Made by a program: the position numbers and the translations under genes | Shown here: positions 1-8,151 of the stretch, one piece after another | How positions within the stretch are numbered: the stretch's first letter is position 1 | Layout: each line of letters starts with the position of its first letter | Assembly: GCF_024345185.1 (NCBI RefSeq) | Contig: NZ_BROB01000011.1 | Location: forward strand, 1 to 64,000 | Reading direction: 5' to 3' | Source of the DNA: Levilactobacillus humaensis | Lineage (GTDB): Bacteria > Bacillota > Bacilli > Lactobacillales > Lactobacillaceae | DNA: 64,000 nucleotides | Notes under the pieces: generated by a model | The model's input: only the letters and a program-made list of their open reading frames with translations | What the model was told of the DNA's origin: nothing | Databases searched by the model: none

Positions 1-76
1 CGGTGGTGTAAACTGGCAAGAAGCGCCAGTTTACACCACCGCCACGGCTGGCTCCATCCCTGGCCTCCTCCGGCTA
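1..76 (-). repeat. Three-hairpin interspersed element, copy A (cut by window start)
   Basis: Only the GCCGGAGG end of the element and its first hairpin are inside the window, in reverse orientation. The first hairpin is a perfect 17-bp stem (about 1-17 with 25-41). Its sequence differs from the other copies, but it sits in the same place relative to the terminal repeat. It is the left partner of the head-to-head pair completed by the copy at 366-550. No coding content. Confidence 0.8.
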
Positions 77-220
77 TGTGTGTCGTTTTCCGTAACTGTT
101 TTAAAGCTTGGCGGATTTGAATCGGATAGCGTATGTACCCTAATTCTTAGGATTGGTTTTGCCGTTTCAATATCAACTAGTATTGATGGCTCGTGACCCT
201 GAGTTATGAACTTAAATTAG

Positions 221-254
221 CCCTGTAAAACCGATGGTGGTTTTGCAGGGTTTC
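221..254 (+). terminator. Terminator-like hairpin between repeat copies A and B
   Basis: CCCTGTAAAACC (221-232) pairs with GGTTTTGCAGGG (239-250), one G-U pair, followed by a short T run. It probably ends the rightward transcript entering from outside the window. Nothing coding was seen in 77-365. Confidence 0.6.
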
Positions 255-258
255 TTCA

Positions 259-290
259 TGCCGTTAGCTAGTCATGACTAGCTAACGGCA
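259..290. repeat. Perfect 32-bp palindrome
   Basis: The sequence from 259 to 290 is an uninterrupted perfect palindrome centred on GTCATGAC. It lies just after the terminator-like hairpin at 221-254 and between the two repeat copies. With no loop bases it looks more like a protein-binding or cruciform site than a terminator. Its role is unknown. Confidence 0.7.
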
Positions 291-365
291 GTTTAGGTGT
301 GTATAGCATAGGATGAAGTGGTGACTTATCCCGCGATTGCCAGTAGGTGAGTTAAAAATCGATCG

Positions 366-550
366 TAGCCGGAGGAGGTCAGGGGTGGAGCCGGCCGTGG
401 TGGTAACGTTAGACCGAGTGAACTTCTCGGCCTTACGCTACGGGCGACTTTGAAGACACGTGCCCTTCGTGGCTTCAAATCGAGCGAGAAGCCTGATTTT
501 TAGGCTGAAGCGTCCCCACAGCAGGTGGAACCCCTGACAGCCGCAGGCGG
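366..550 (+). repeat. Three-hairpin interspersed element, copy B
   Basis: Full-length copy running from TAGCCGGAGG to CCGCAGGCGG. Hairpin 2 has CACG/CGTG where other copies have CCCGC/GCGGG, and hairpin 3 has AGCCT/AGGCT where others have AGCCC/GGGCT; both are compensatory changes. It lies downstream of the DUF2929 gene, which is transcribed leftward, and forms a head-to-head pair with copy A. Confidence 0.9.
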
Positions 551-580
551 TCCTTCACGCCATTTATAAAACTAATTCAA

Positions 581-614
581 AATAAAAAACCCTGGCAAGT
601 GCCAAGGCTGGTTT
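581..614 (-). terminator. Rho-independent terminator of the DUF2929 gene
   Basis: Read leftward, CCTTGGCA and TGCCAGGG form a stem separated by two bases, followed by a T-rich tail (A-rich on the plus strand at 581-589). It lies about 25 bp after the stop codon of the leftward gene ending at 637. Confidence 0.8.
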
Positions 615-636
615 GTTGATCATGTTCATATTGACG

Positions 637-843
637 TTACTTGGCACTTGAAGCTTGCTTACGGCCTTCGCGGTTAAGGAACCAGATACCGTTCACTGCA
701 ACGAATGCGCCAACGGCTGTAATAACACCAACGGTCATGGGATCATACGTCATCTTTTCCAACGTATCCCCAATATAGCCAATGATTTCACCGAAAATAA
801 CGGCCCAAACAACCACGATCAAGTTAGAGAAAAACCACTTCAC
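637..843 (-). CDS. DUF2929 family small membrane protein
   Basis: A short integral membrane protein of about 68 residues with two predicted membrane segments (roughly residues 3-23 and 38-57) and a basic C-terminal tail. The pattern KWFFSNLIVVVWAVIFGEI resembles the DUF2929 (YjzD-like) proteins of Firmicutes, whose biochemical role is unknown. An in-frame ATG lies at 870, but the GTG at 843 is preceded by GAGGTGA at suitable spacing, so I chose the GTG. The gene is monocistronic, has its own terminator, and is divergent from the antiporter gene. Family assignment is by pattern only. Confidence 0.75.
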   Translation of the reverse strand: MKWFFSNLIVVVWAVIFGEIIGYIGDTLEKMTYDPMTVGVITAVGAFVAVNGIWFLNREGRKQASSAK

Positions 844-946
844 ACGCGTCACCTCACAATCATTATCCATTTTAACACGGTCGCCGGCAATGCGGTAGTT
901 AAGATTGTGTAAGCGGTTAAATAATTGGTTTGACGAGGCGGCAAGG

Positions 947-975
947 TTGCTTGTACCAGTTGGTTTCGGTATAAT
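947..975 (+). promoter_or_regulatory. Promoter of the cation antiporter gene
   Basis: TTGCTT (947-952) and TATAAT (970-975) are separated by 17 bp. The start point would fall near 982, giving a 5' leader of about 113 nt before the GTG start at 1095. Confidence 0.75.
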
Positions 976-1003
976 AGTCCTTAATTAAATTAAAAGATGG
1001 TTG

Positions 1004-1075
1004 AAGCGACTGCTTTCAAGAATAGTGTTTCCCTTGGGTTGGGGGGACCATTTTTCTGGAGCTGTCGCTTTTTTT
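1004..1075 (+). promoter_or_regulatory. Leader with terminator-like hairpin before the antiporter
   Basis: AAGCGAC (1004-1010) can pair with GTCGCTT (1064-1070), and a run of seven T residues (1069-1075) follows. The hairpin ends only 4 bp before the AAAGGAGG ribosome site at 1080-1087. A terminator between the promoter and the ribosome site suggests transcription attenuation, perhaps ligand- or ion-responsive. The roughly 50-nt apical part is G-rich (ggttggggggacc). I could not match it to a riboswitch class I know. Confidence 0.55.
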
Positions 1076-1094
1076 GTTGAAAAGGAGGCTACTC

Positions 1095-2288
1095 GTGAAC
1101 TTATTAATGAGCTTGACGCTGATTCTACTCGCAACGACTGTGGTGGGACACTACAGTACGCGCATTGGGATTCCAGCGGTAATTGGACAGTTGTTGGTGG
1201 GGGTCATTATTGGACCCGCCGTCTTGGGTTGGATCAGTCTGACCCACGTGTTGGAAAGCTACGCAGAGATCGGGGTTATTATCCTGATGTTTATCGCCGG
1301 GCTGGAAAGTGACCTGAAGCTCCTGAAACGCTACCTGAAGCCGAGTGTTTTTGTGGCGTTGTTGGGTGTTATTATCCCCATGATCGGGACGTATTTGGTG
1401 GGGATGGTTTATAACCTGGGTATGGTTGAGAGCCTCTTTATTAGTGTGATCTTCGCTGCGACGTCAGTGTCCATTTCCGTAGAAGTCTTAAAGGAAATGA
1501 ACGCCATGAGTAGTCGTGAAGGGACCACCATCCTTGGGGCCGCTGTGGTCGATGATGTCTTGGCCGTGGTAATCTTGAGTGTGTTGGTTTCAACGACCGG
1601 GACCGCTGTTGGTGGTAGTGGGGCTTCCAGTAACCTGCTCATCACCACGTTGGAACAGATTGTTTACTTTGCGGCCATTTACTTCGTGGTTCGTTGGGTG
1701 GCACCGTACATGGCTAAGATTGGGGAACGGTTACTGATCCCTATGGGCCAAACGCTCATGGCCATTATTCTCTGTTTTGGGATGGCCTACTTGGCTGAAC
1801 TTGTTGGTTTGAGTGATGTCGTTGGGGCCTTCTTTGCCGGGATTGCGATTGCGCAGACGTCGGCCTTATCCACGGTCGATCGGCATATCGAACCGATTGG
1901 GTACGCCCTGTTTATTCCCGTGTTCTTCGTCAGCATTGGGTTAAACATGGACTTCCATGGTTTGGGTCACCAGATTGGCTTTATCGTGGTTCTGACCATC
2001 GTGGCCATCCTAACCAAGTTGTTAGGAGCCGGTGGTGGGGCCAAGTTAGCTGGCTATTCGTGGGACAGTTCCGCGGCCGTTGGAGCCGGGATGGTCTCAC
2101 GGGGTGAAATGGCGTTAATCATTGCCCAGATTGGGTTCCAAGCCAAGCTCATGTCACCCGTTCGTTATTCAGCCATCGTGGCGGCAATCATCGTGGCTAC
2201 GTTAGTTGCGCCATTCCTGTTACGGGTTACGGTTAACCGGGTTCGTAAAGGTGAAGCGGATGTCTCTAAAGTGCGGCCAAGTGCTTAG
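1095..2288 (+). CDS. Cation:proton antiporter (CPA/NapA-like, NhaB-less type)
   Basis: A 397-residue polytopic membrane protein of the cation:proton antiporter-2 type (monovalent cation/H+ exchange), about 12 hydrophobic segments. The conserved FIAGLESDL segment (about residue 70) and FFAGIAIAQTS followed by a late ISRGEMAL-like segment (VSRGEMALIIAQIGF) are typical of this superfamily. It is expected to exchange Na+ or K+ for protons at the cytoplasmic membrane. An upstream TTG at 1074 is in frame, but the GTG at 1095 has AAAGGAGG seven bases before it, so that start was chosen. It is a single-gene unit with its own promoter, an attenuator-like leader and a terminator at 2324-2366. The transported ion cannot be read from sequence. 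Confidence 0.85.
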   Translation: MNLLMSLTLILLATTVVGHYSTRIGIPAVIGQLLVGVIIGPAVLGWISLTHVLESYAEIGVIILMFIAGLESDLKLLKRYLKPSVFVALLGVIIPMIGTYLVGMVYNLGMVESLFISVIFAATSVSISVEVLKEMNAMSSREGTTILGAAVVDDVLAVVILSVLVSTTGTAVGGSGASSNLLITTLEQIVYFAAIYFVVRWVAPYMAKIGERLLIPMGQTLMAIILCFGMAYLAELVGLSDVVGAFFAGIAIAQTSALSTVDRHIEPIGYALFIPVFFVSIGLNMDFHGLGHQIGFIVVLTIVAILTKLLGAGGGAKLAGYSWDSSAAVGAGMVSRGEMALIIAQIGFQAKLMSPVRYSAIVAAIIVATLVAPFLLRVTVNRVRKGEADVSKVRPSA

Positions 2289-2323
2289 AGTAACTTCCAC
2301 AACTTAAGAATAGAATGTTAACG

Positions 2324-2366
2324 AGGTCTAGTGACTACCCATAGTGGGTGGTTGCTAGACCTTTTT
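2324..2366 (+). terminator. Terminator of the antiporter gene
   Basis: AGGTCTAG (2324-2331) pairs with CTAGACCT, with an inner ACTACCC/GGGTGGT stem, followed by five T residues. The truncated repeat copy C begins immediately after the T run. Confidence 0.9.
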
Positions 2367-2443
2367 GCGGCTTCAAATCGAGCAAGAAGCCCGAGGGGCT
2401 GAAGTGTCCCCACAGCAGGCGTAATCCCTGGCAGCCGCAGGCA
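2367..2443 (+). repeat. Three-hairpin interspersed element, truncated copy C
   Basis: Only the 3' half survives: the second arm of hairpin 2 (CTTCAAATCGAGC), hairpin 3 (AGCCCGAGGGGCT) and the terminal inverted repeat. The break is exactly at the T run of the preceding terminator, so the 5' half was deleted or the copy inserted in truncated form. It lies between convergent genes. Confidence 0.85.
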
Positions 2444-2547
2444 ACCAGCATACAACTAATTTATCGGGTAAAACGAATTCCACTAAAAACATGCGAAAAA
2501 TACCGAAGAAATTTCGTTAGTACTAAGTAGGGAGGCGGCAATCGGCA

Positions 2548-2585
2548 AAACAAAAACAGCGCTCGGCAAGATGCACCGAACGCTG
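2548..2585 (-). terminator. Terminator of the YfhO-family gene
   Basis: Read leftward, CAGCGTTCGG and CCGAGCGCTG form a 10-bp stem with a 9-nt loop, followed by TTTTTGTTTT. Confidence 0.9.
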
Positions 2586-2596
2586 ACTAAACAAAT

Positions 2597-5299
2597 TTAT
2601 TGATGACGTTCTCGAACGACGCGGCGCCATTCGCCCCCAAACCACAGGAGGCTAAACAGAATGACACCGACGATCGACGTGATGACACCGGCCTTTAGTC
2701 CAGGTGTGGTGTATCTGAAGACCACGTGATTCTGGCCCGGCTTGAGTGGCACGGCCATCATCCCCGGATAATTCTTAACAACTGGGGTGATTGATTGTGC
2801 GTGCATGGCTGGTTGGACCTTGACTGCGCGACCGTTGACGGTGGCATGCCAACCCGGCGTGTTTGGCACGGAAAGGTACAGGTAAGGTCGTTGGGCACTC
2901 CCGGTAACGGTTCCGGATAAGTCGGTAACCCCACTTTGTTTCGAGAGGGTGAATTGTTGCCGTTTCAGACGGTTGACGACCGTTTGATAGTGGGCCTGGT
3001 TCAACGAAATGAATTCGTTGCTGTAACCAGCAGCTGGGGCTGGCGTGAGATAGCTGATCGTCAGCACGTCACCCTTGTGATGGTAACCCAGGTTCATGAC
3101 ATAGCGGTAACCATCGGCCCGTACCATGGGACCGGCTGCCCGACCGTTAATCCGCAAGGTCGAGTAGATTAGCGTATTGGATGGTGAGAAGCCGTGGAGC
3201 GTTCCCGTCGCATTGACTTTGAGTTTAAACGTTTGTTGATAACGTTGTTGTGGCATCAGGGTCTTCTTAGGAACTCGACGCAAGTCATCGACCGTCGCCC
3301 GGCGGTTAGAAACATCGAGGACAGTGGCGTGAGCCAGAGTATCACTCGGTGCACCCAAGGCGGTGAGAATGCGTTGTTGGTTGCCTAGGGCGTCCTGATC
3401 CTCGAGCTGTAAGCCCACGAGTTCTTGTGGAACGGCGAAACCGATACCTGCAAATGTGGTGAGCTTGGTGACCTCGGGATCCCGATTGACGTTGACCCGG
3501 TATTTAACCCCGAGTAGTGTATCGGTCAGGCTGGTACTACCCTGAGCACTGATTCGGCGAACATTACTGCTGAAGTAACCGAGGTCACTTTGGAAGACCC
3601 GGGCCGGTTCCTCTAAGGTTGAGGAATAGGAACTCAATCCGGCATAATCGAATAACAGGGGGTCATTGTAGTGGTTGTAAGCCTCGTCGTAGGCCCTGCC
3701 GATCCGCGAATGTAGAAAGTCGGTTCGATAGAAATTGGCCTTGGTTGAGGAAGCGTTGAACTGTTTCAACGTCGTCGTGTCAGCCTTGAAGTATTTTTCA
3801 AATTTTGTTTGGGATCCGAAGTCCATGCCCCGACTGGCAACCAACAGATTACCCCCGAGTTCAAAGGAAATCAGGAGGCCCATCAAGCCGATACGGATGG
3901 GACGCCACTCACTAATGAACAGGAGCATGGTGTTGAGTAACAGTAGTCCCAGCGCCCACCAAACGAGGTGGAACGCGGGCTGACTCTGTTGATAGAGACT
4001 GGCGTCGTAGCCCGGGAGCATGAAGGCCCAGAGCCGTGGAAAGATGCGAGCGGATAGGAAACCGATGACCAGCAGTCCCGCTCCCCAGACCAAAGCGAGG
4101 ACCTTTTGCGGGTCATTCATAGTCTGGTCGGGGTGCGTTTGCCAAGCCCGGTAGGCAATGATCAAGGCGAGAAAAGTGAAGAAGTAGACGTTACGAAATG
4201 GAAATCCGGCCGGTTGTTGGAGCATGTGCCAGATAGTATTGAATAGCGTTAGGAAGAGCCCGAGTCCCATCGTAATCAGGAGCCACATGGCCCGGTGTTT
4301 TTCAATCGACTGGACCTTGGGGGAGACGAAGTACACGATGAGTAGCAGGAACATCAAGGTTCCCATAAATAGGCTCGGTGCGTGGTACAAATGTGAGACG
4401 AAGGTCGTGGTACCGGGGCCAAATTGGGCCAGAACTTCTGGGCCGAAGAGGGGGGTCGGCAGGAAGTTGGTCACAAAGAAGTTCCCCTTACCGGTCAGGA
4501 GCATCCCCATAGCGGTCGGAATCAACACGACCATGGCCATCATTCCCGCCAGTAACGACCCAATAATGAACTGGCGGATGGCAGGCCGGTGGACGCGCCA
4601 GATTTCCTTAAAGGCGGTGGCGGTTCGTTGATGTTCGATGATGAGGTAGGCAAAGTACAGGACGGAAAAGAGACACGTCATATACCCGAGATAATAATTG
4701 GCTAGGATGGTAATCGTTAGACTCAGTGTGTAGAGCCCAAAATGATGGACACTGACGATCCGATGCAGGCCTAGCGCGACCAGCGGCAACATGATGAGGG
4801 CGTCGAGCCACATAATGTCGTAGTCGTACATCGCCACGAAGCCACAGAGGCTGAAGGCCGTCGAGAACAGGAGGAGTGCCCACCCGCTCTTAAGAAAGGC
4901 TCGCCGTAGAAAGATAGCCATGGTGAGGCCAATCGTACTAATTTTTAAAATCATGATTAAAGCCACGGCGGTCGGTAATTGCGCCGCCGGGAATAGGAAG
5001 ATGAGCACATTGTAGGGACTGATAACGTAGTAGGTCAGTAGCGGTACTAGGCTACTCCCCGTGCCCAGTGCGAATGAGAATAGGTGGAACTGACCATGTG
5101 AAATCGTTGATCGCAGGTACTCTAAAATCGGCACATATTGTGCCCCAGTATCGCTAAATAATAGGCTCCGATGGCCGAATGGCGTGATCTTCAAATGCCA
5201 AAAAATGACACTGATGATGATCATCGGGATTAAAAATGCCCCCAAGTACACCCAGCGGCTGACGCGAGCCTGCGCTAGCGTGTCACGATGCTCTTTCAT
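2597..5299 (-). CDS. YfhO family polytopic membrane protein
   Basis: A 900-residue membrane protein with about a dozen hydrophobic segments in its N-terminal half (through about residue 480), a large extracytoplasmic region (about 490-860) and a last membrane segment near the C-terminus. The N-terminal pattern LLFSDTGAQYVPILEYLR is characteristic of the YfhO family. YfhO proteins of Bacillus and Listeria act with an undecaprenyl-phosphate sugar transferase in glycosylation of lipoteichoic acid, so an envelope glycosylation role is the best inference; no partner transferase lies next to it. The ATG at 5299 is preceded by GGAGG. Single gene with its own terminator; convergent with the antiporter and divergent from the two-component system. 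Confidence 0.85.
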   Translation of the reverse strand: MKEHRDTLAQARVSRWVYLGAFLIPMIIISVIFWHLKITPFGHRSLLFSDTGAQYVPILEYLRSTISHGQFHLFSFALGTGSSLVPLLTYYVISPYNVLIFLFPAAQLPTAVALIMILKISTIGLTMAIFLRRAFLKSGWALLLFSTAFSLCGFVAMYDYDIMWLDALIMLPLVALGLHRIVSVHHFGLYTLSLTITILANYYLGYMTCLFSVLYFAYLIIEHQRTATAFKEIWRVHRPAIRQFIIGSLLAGMMAMVVLIPTAMGMLLTGKGNFFVTNFLPTPLFGPEVLAQFGPGTTTFVSHLYHAPSLFMGTLMFLLLIVYFVSPKVQSIEKHRAMWLLITMGLGLFLTLFNTIWHMLQQPAGFPFRNVYFFTFLALIIAYRAWQTHPDQTMNDPQKVLALVWGAGLLVIGFLSARIFPRLWAFMLPGYDASLYQQSQPAFHLVWWALGLLLLNTMLLFISEWRPIRIGLMGLLISFELGGNLLVASRGMDFGSQTKFEKYFKADTTTLKQFNASSTKANFYRTDFLHSRIGRAYDEAYNHYNDPLLFDYAGLSSYSSTLEEPARVFQSDLGYFSSNVRRISAQGSTSLTDTLLGVKYRVNVNRDPEVTKLTTFAGIGFAVPQELVGLQLEDQDALGNQQRILTALGAPSDTLAHATVLDVSNRRATVDDLRRVPKKTLMPQQRYQQTFKLKVNATGTLHGFSPSNTLIYSTLRINGRAAGPMVRADGYRYVMNLGYHHKGDVLTISYLTPAPAAGYSNEFISLNQAHYQTVVNRLKRQQFTLSKQSGVTDLSGTVTGSAQRPYLYLSVPNTPGWHATVNGRAVKVQPAMHAQSITPVVKNYPGMMAVPLKPGQNHVVFRYTTPGLKAGVITSIVGVILFSLLWFGGEWRRVVRERHQ

Positions 5300-5519
5300 G
5301 AAAACCCCTCCGTTGTTAAATGGACAAAATGTCTGACCTTAATAGAATAACACGCTCCTTGTCCTGATAAAAGTCTACTCCAATTTTCGGGCATTATATG
5401 GGAGAACGTGCTAAAATTCGAATTAACCGTGTGTTTGGTAAGGCGAGTGACTTAAGGTTGCGTTATCGTTCATCACGTAGACTATGTTATTAATGACAAA
5501 AGTAGCCTTTAAATTGATC

Positions 5520-5740
5520 GCCGGAGGTCACCAGACGCCACCCTGTGGGGTGTGCCGCGGTGCACGGTTAGGAGCTTCGTCCTGTGGGGCACGTCCGAAG
5601 CCAAAGGGCGGTCTTCGAACTCGCCTTTAAGCCCCCAAACCGTGGTCTTAAAGACGTCCCGTGCTGTAAGGTCGGAGAATCACCGACCTTACAGCACCGA
5701 CACGGGACTGCGCTTCTAACCGTGCACCGCTACCCGCACA
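5520..5740 (-). repeat. Divergent double element D, left half (reverse orientation)
   Basis: Left half of a 429-bp composite (5520-5948). The composite is bounded by 31-bp inverted repeats at 5520-5550 and 5918-5948 that match at 28 of 31 positions. The reverse complement follows the same plan as the common element: a stem ending in CACGG, a TTTAAGACC-type hairpin and a CCCCACAG block. Internal stems include GCGGTGCACGGTTAG (5557-5571) with its complement at 5716-5730, and a GTGCTGTAAGGTCGG hairpin. ORFs here are not believed to be genes. Confidence 0.75.
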
Positions 5741-5778
5741 AAGTGTTTTTGAAGAAGTTATTTGAAATAAAGTTTAGC

Positions 5779-5948
5779 TGGAGGTAATCAGACAGAGCCC
5801 TGTGTCGGTGGTCTTAGTCGAGGTCCTGTCTCGACTTAGACCACGGCCAACTTTGAAATTCGCGGGTTGTGCGAAGTTCAAGGTTGCCCTGAAGACCGTT
5901 CTTTGGCTTCAGGTCTGCCCCACAGGGTGGCGTCTGATTGCCTCCGGC
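5779..5948 (+). repeat. Divergent double element D, right half
   Basis: Right half of the composite element, forward orientation. It runs from AGCTGGAGGTAATCAG through a hairpin closed by GTGGTCTTAGTCGAG and CTCGACTTAGACCAC, then ACTTTGAA and a CTGAAGACC/GGCTTCAGG hairpin, to the CCCCACAG block and the terminal inverted repeat. It ends only 29 bp before the ribosome site of the response-regulator gene. A 38-bp AT-rich spacer (5741-5778) separates the halves and might hold a promoter. Confidence 0.75.
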
Positions 5949-5993
5949 GAACAATCTAAAACAAAAAAGATAAAGTCAAAGGAGGAATGCCCG

Positions 5994-6686
5994 TTGAGTA
6001 CGACTGCCAAGGTATTGGTCGTGGAGGACGAACGTGAGTTATCCGCGGACATTGTGGAATTAATTAGACCGATTTGCGAAACAACCACCGCGTTTGATGG
6101 TGAACAAGGCGAATTTCTAGCTAGTCAGGGTGTTTTTGACGCGATTATTTTGGACCTGATGCTACCCGGTCAGAGTGGGTTGGACCTCCTGTTGCATATT
6201 CGCAACAAGGATATCAAGACGCCCGTTTTAATTTTAACGGCGAAGGATACGATTGCTGACAAGTTGCGGGGATTCAATGATGGGGCCGATGATTACGTCA
6301 CCAAGCCGTTTCACCGTGAAGAATTGTTGGCTCGTATGAAGGCCCTGCTGAAGCGTACGGGGCATTTGAATAGCAGCGACGTCATTACGCTAGGCCAACT
6401 GGAAATCAACACCAGCAAACATTTAGCGACCTTTGACGGCGATCCCTTGACCCTGAAGGGCCGTGAATTTGATCTGTTGGCCTATCTCGTGGCCAATCCC
6501 GGGACGATCATTACCAAAGAACAGATCTTCAACCGCCTGTGGGGCTTTGATTCAGAGACCTCACTGTCCGTGGTGGAAGTCTATATGAGTAATCTGCGAA
6601 AGGAACTTAAGCGCGCCGGCAGTGACCTGTCGCTGCGGACAATTCGCAATGCCGGTTACATTGTGGAGGCACCTGATGAGCAATAA
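5994..6686 (+). CDS. OmpR/PhoB-family response regulator
   Basis: A 230-residue two-component response regulator. The receiver domain (about 1-120) carries the acidic pair EDE at 11-13, the phosphoacceptor Asp54 in ILDLMLPG, the Thr of LILTAKD and the conserved Lys of VTKPF. The C-terminal winged-helix domain (about 130-228) has the OmpR-type GREFDLLAYL and RTIRNAGYIV segments. The reading frame stays open far upstream, through repeat D, but the TTG at 5994 has AAAGGAGG eight bases before it and gives the normal family length. The next gene overlaps by 11 bp, so the two are translationally coupled. The signal and target genes are unknown. Confidence 0.93.
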   Translation: MSTTAKVLVVEDERELSADIVELIRPICETTTAFDGEQGEFLASQGVFDAIILDLMLPGQSGLDLLLHIRNKDIKTPVLILTAKDTIADKLRGFNDGADDYVTKPFHREELLARMKALLKRTGHLNSSDVITLGQLEINTSKHLATFDGDPLTLKGREFDLLAYLVANPGTIITKEQIFNRLWGFDSETSLSVVEVYMSNLRKELKRAGSDLSLRTIRNAGYIVEAPDEQ

Positions 6687-8019
6687 GGTTAACCGCGCGC
6701 AACAGTGGCGGTTATTTATCAACAATTTTATCGGATTCACCGTCATTTTCGTCTTGCTGGGCGTGATTGTTTTTGTCTTGTTCAAACGCGCCATGTTGAC
6801 CAGTACCGATCAGGCGCTCAGAGTCGAACGAACGTCGCGTTTATCCGGAACACCGGTGAAAAAGCGGCCCCAACATCAGCCAGAAATGACGCCCCGGCAG
6901 ATGCAGAAGACGGCGATTCATCCCTTTATGACCACGACGTTAATCTACAGCAATAAAGGGAAAATCATCAACCAAGCCCAATTGGGTTCGCGGTATGACA
7001 TGTTGAAAAGCATCGCGCTCAAGCGTAGCCAGGTCGGCCAATTGCATACCGTCCGTGTGAATGGCAAGTATAGTTTCCGGACATTACTGGTGAAGGTGCC
7101 GAAATCTAATTCGGACCCAGCCGTGGCGGGAAAGTACCTCCTCATTATGGAAAATATTGATCCCCAGAAGGCGGCCATGTCCAATTTCACGCGTGTCTTG
7201 CTGATCACCATGGGGGTCTTCTGGCTCCTGTCAATTCTGATGAGTATCTGGATGTCACGCCTAACGATGCGGCCAATTCTACGGTCTTGGCGCCGGCAGA
7301 CGGAGTTCGTAGGGAATGCCGCCCATGAGTTGCGGACCCCACTGACCATCATTCAGAATAAGCTGGAATTTCTGTTAACGCGGCCTAACGATAAGATTAT
7401 CGACCAGGCAGAGAGCATCGCTGTGGCCAATAGTGAGAGTCAGCGCCTACAAAAATTAACGCAGGACCTGTTGGCGCTAGCACGGTCCGATTCCAATACC
7501 GTACAGACTAATTTCGAACTCACCGACATGGCGACATTCATGCAGCGGACGGTGGAACCTTATACCGAGATTGCGGCCAGCCAGGGGAAGACCCTGGTCT
7601 TAGATCCGGTCACACCTTTCCAGGCAACTCTGGATCAGGCTTTAGTGCATCAGTTATTGAATATTCTAATCGATAATGCACTAAAGTACTCGCCGCAAGG
7701 GCGGTCAATCACGTTGTCTGCTAAGTTAACGGGTCGCAAGTGGCAGTTAACGGTTGCCGATCAAGGTATCGGGATCAAACGAGCGGACCGGCAACGAATT
7801 TTCGACCGCTTCTACCGTGTCGACAGCTCCCGTAGCCGACAAACCGGCGGAAATGGGCTGGGTCTATCGATCGCCCATTGGATTGTTAACCTGCACCACG
7901 GAACGATTGTGGTCAAGGAGAATCAGCCCCAGGGAAGTCAGTTCATTACGACGCTCCCAATTAATCCTGCAGGCCTAGCGGGACATCATGAAAAGCCCAC
8001 GGCAAAGGAAAAACAATAG
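6676..8019 (+). CDS. Sensor histidine kinase (EnvZ/HisKA type)
   Basis: A 447-residue membrane histidine kinase paired with the upstream regulator. It has a first membrane segment at about 17-37, an extracellular region of about 130 residues, a second membrane segment at about 170-195, and the H box FVGNAAHELRTPL with His217. The N box reads NILIDNALKYS, followed by G boxes DQGIGI and GGNGLGLSIA and the F box IFDRFYRVD. The ATG at 6676 follows GGAGG and overlaps the end of the response-regulator gene. The extracellular region shows no sensor domain I recognise. The transcript ends at the terminator beginning at 8027. Confidence 0.93.
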   Translation: MSNKVNRAQQWRLFINNFIGFTVIFVLLGVIVFVLFKRAMLTSTDQALRVERTSRLSGTPVKKRPQHQPEMTPRQMQKTAIHPFMTTTLIYSNKGKIINQAQLGSRYDMLKSIALKRSQVGQLHTVRVNGKYSFRTLLVKVPKSNSDPAVAGKYLLIMENIDPQKAAMSNFTRVLLITMGVFWLLSILMSIWMSRLTMRPILRSWRRQTEFVGNAAHELRTPLTIIQNKLEFLLTRPNDKIIDQAESIAVANSESQRLQKLTQDLLALARSDSNTVQTNFELTDMATFMQRTVEPYTEIAASQGKTLVLDPVTPFQATLDQALVHQLLNILIDNALKYSPQGRSITLSAKLTGRKWQLTVADQGIGIKRADRQRIFDRFYRVDSSRSRQTGGNGLGLSIAHWIVNLHHGTIVVKENQPQGSQFITTLPINPAGLAGHHEKPTAKEKQ

Positions 8020-8026
8020 AATTTGT

Positions 8027-8063
8027 AACCGCGTCTGCCTTATTTGAGGGGATGCGGTTTTTA
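8027..8063 (+). terminator. Terminator of the two-component operon
   Basis: AACCGCGTC (8027-8035) pairs with GATGCGGTT (8051-8059, one G-U), followed by TTTT. Confidence 0.8.
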
Positions 8064-8151
8064 TGTAAAAATTTGGGCAAACAAAGTTGAACAAACAGAC
8101 TAATAAACGGCACCCATTGGGGTAAACTTTCCGACTGGTTAACAAGCAGTG

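Noticed and set aside
1001-1312. 103-codon frame overlapping the antiporter leader and gene start
   Set aside because: It overlaps the antiporter in another frame, spans the terminator hairpin and resembles no protein I know.
2348-2530. 60-codon frame after the antiporter gene
   Set aside because: It starts inside the terminator and runs through the truncated repeat; no ribosome site.
5584-5787. Open frame across the left half of the composite repeat
   Set aside because: It has no ribosome site and lies in inverted-repeat DNA; the same applies to the upstream extension of the response-regulator frame to 5802.
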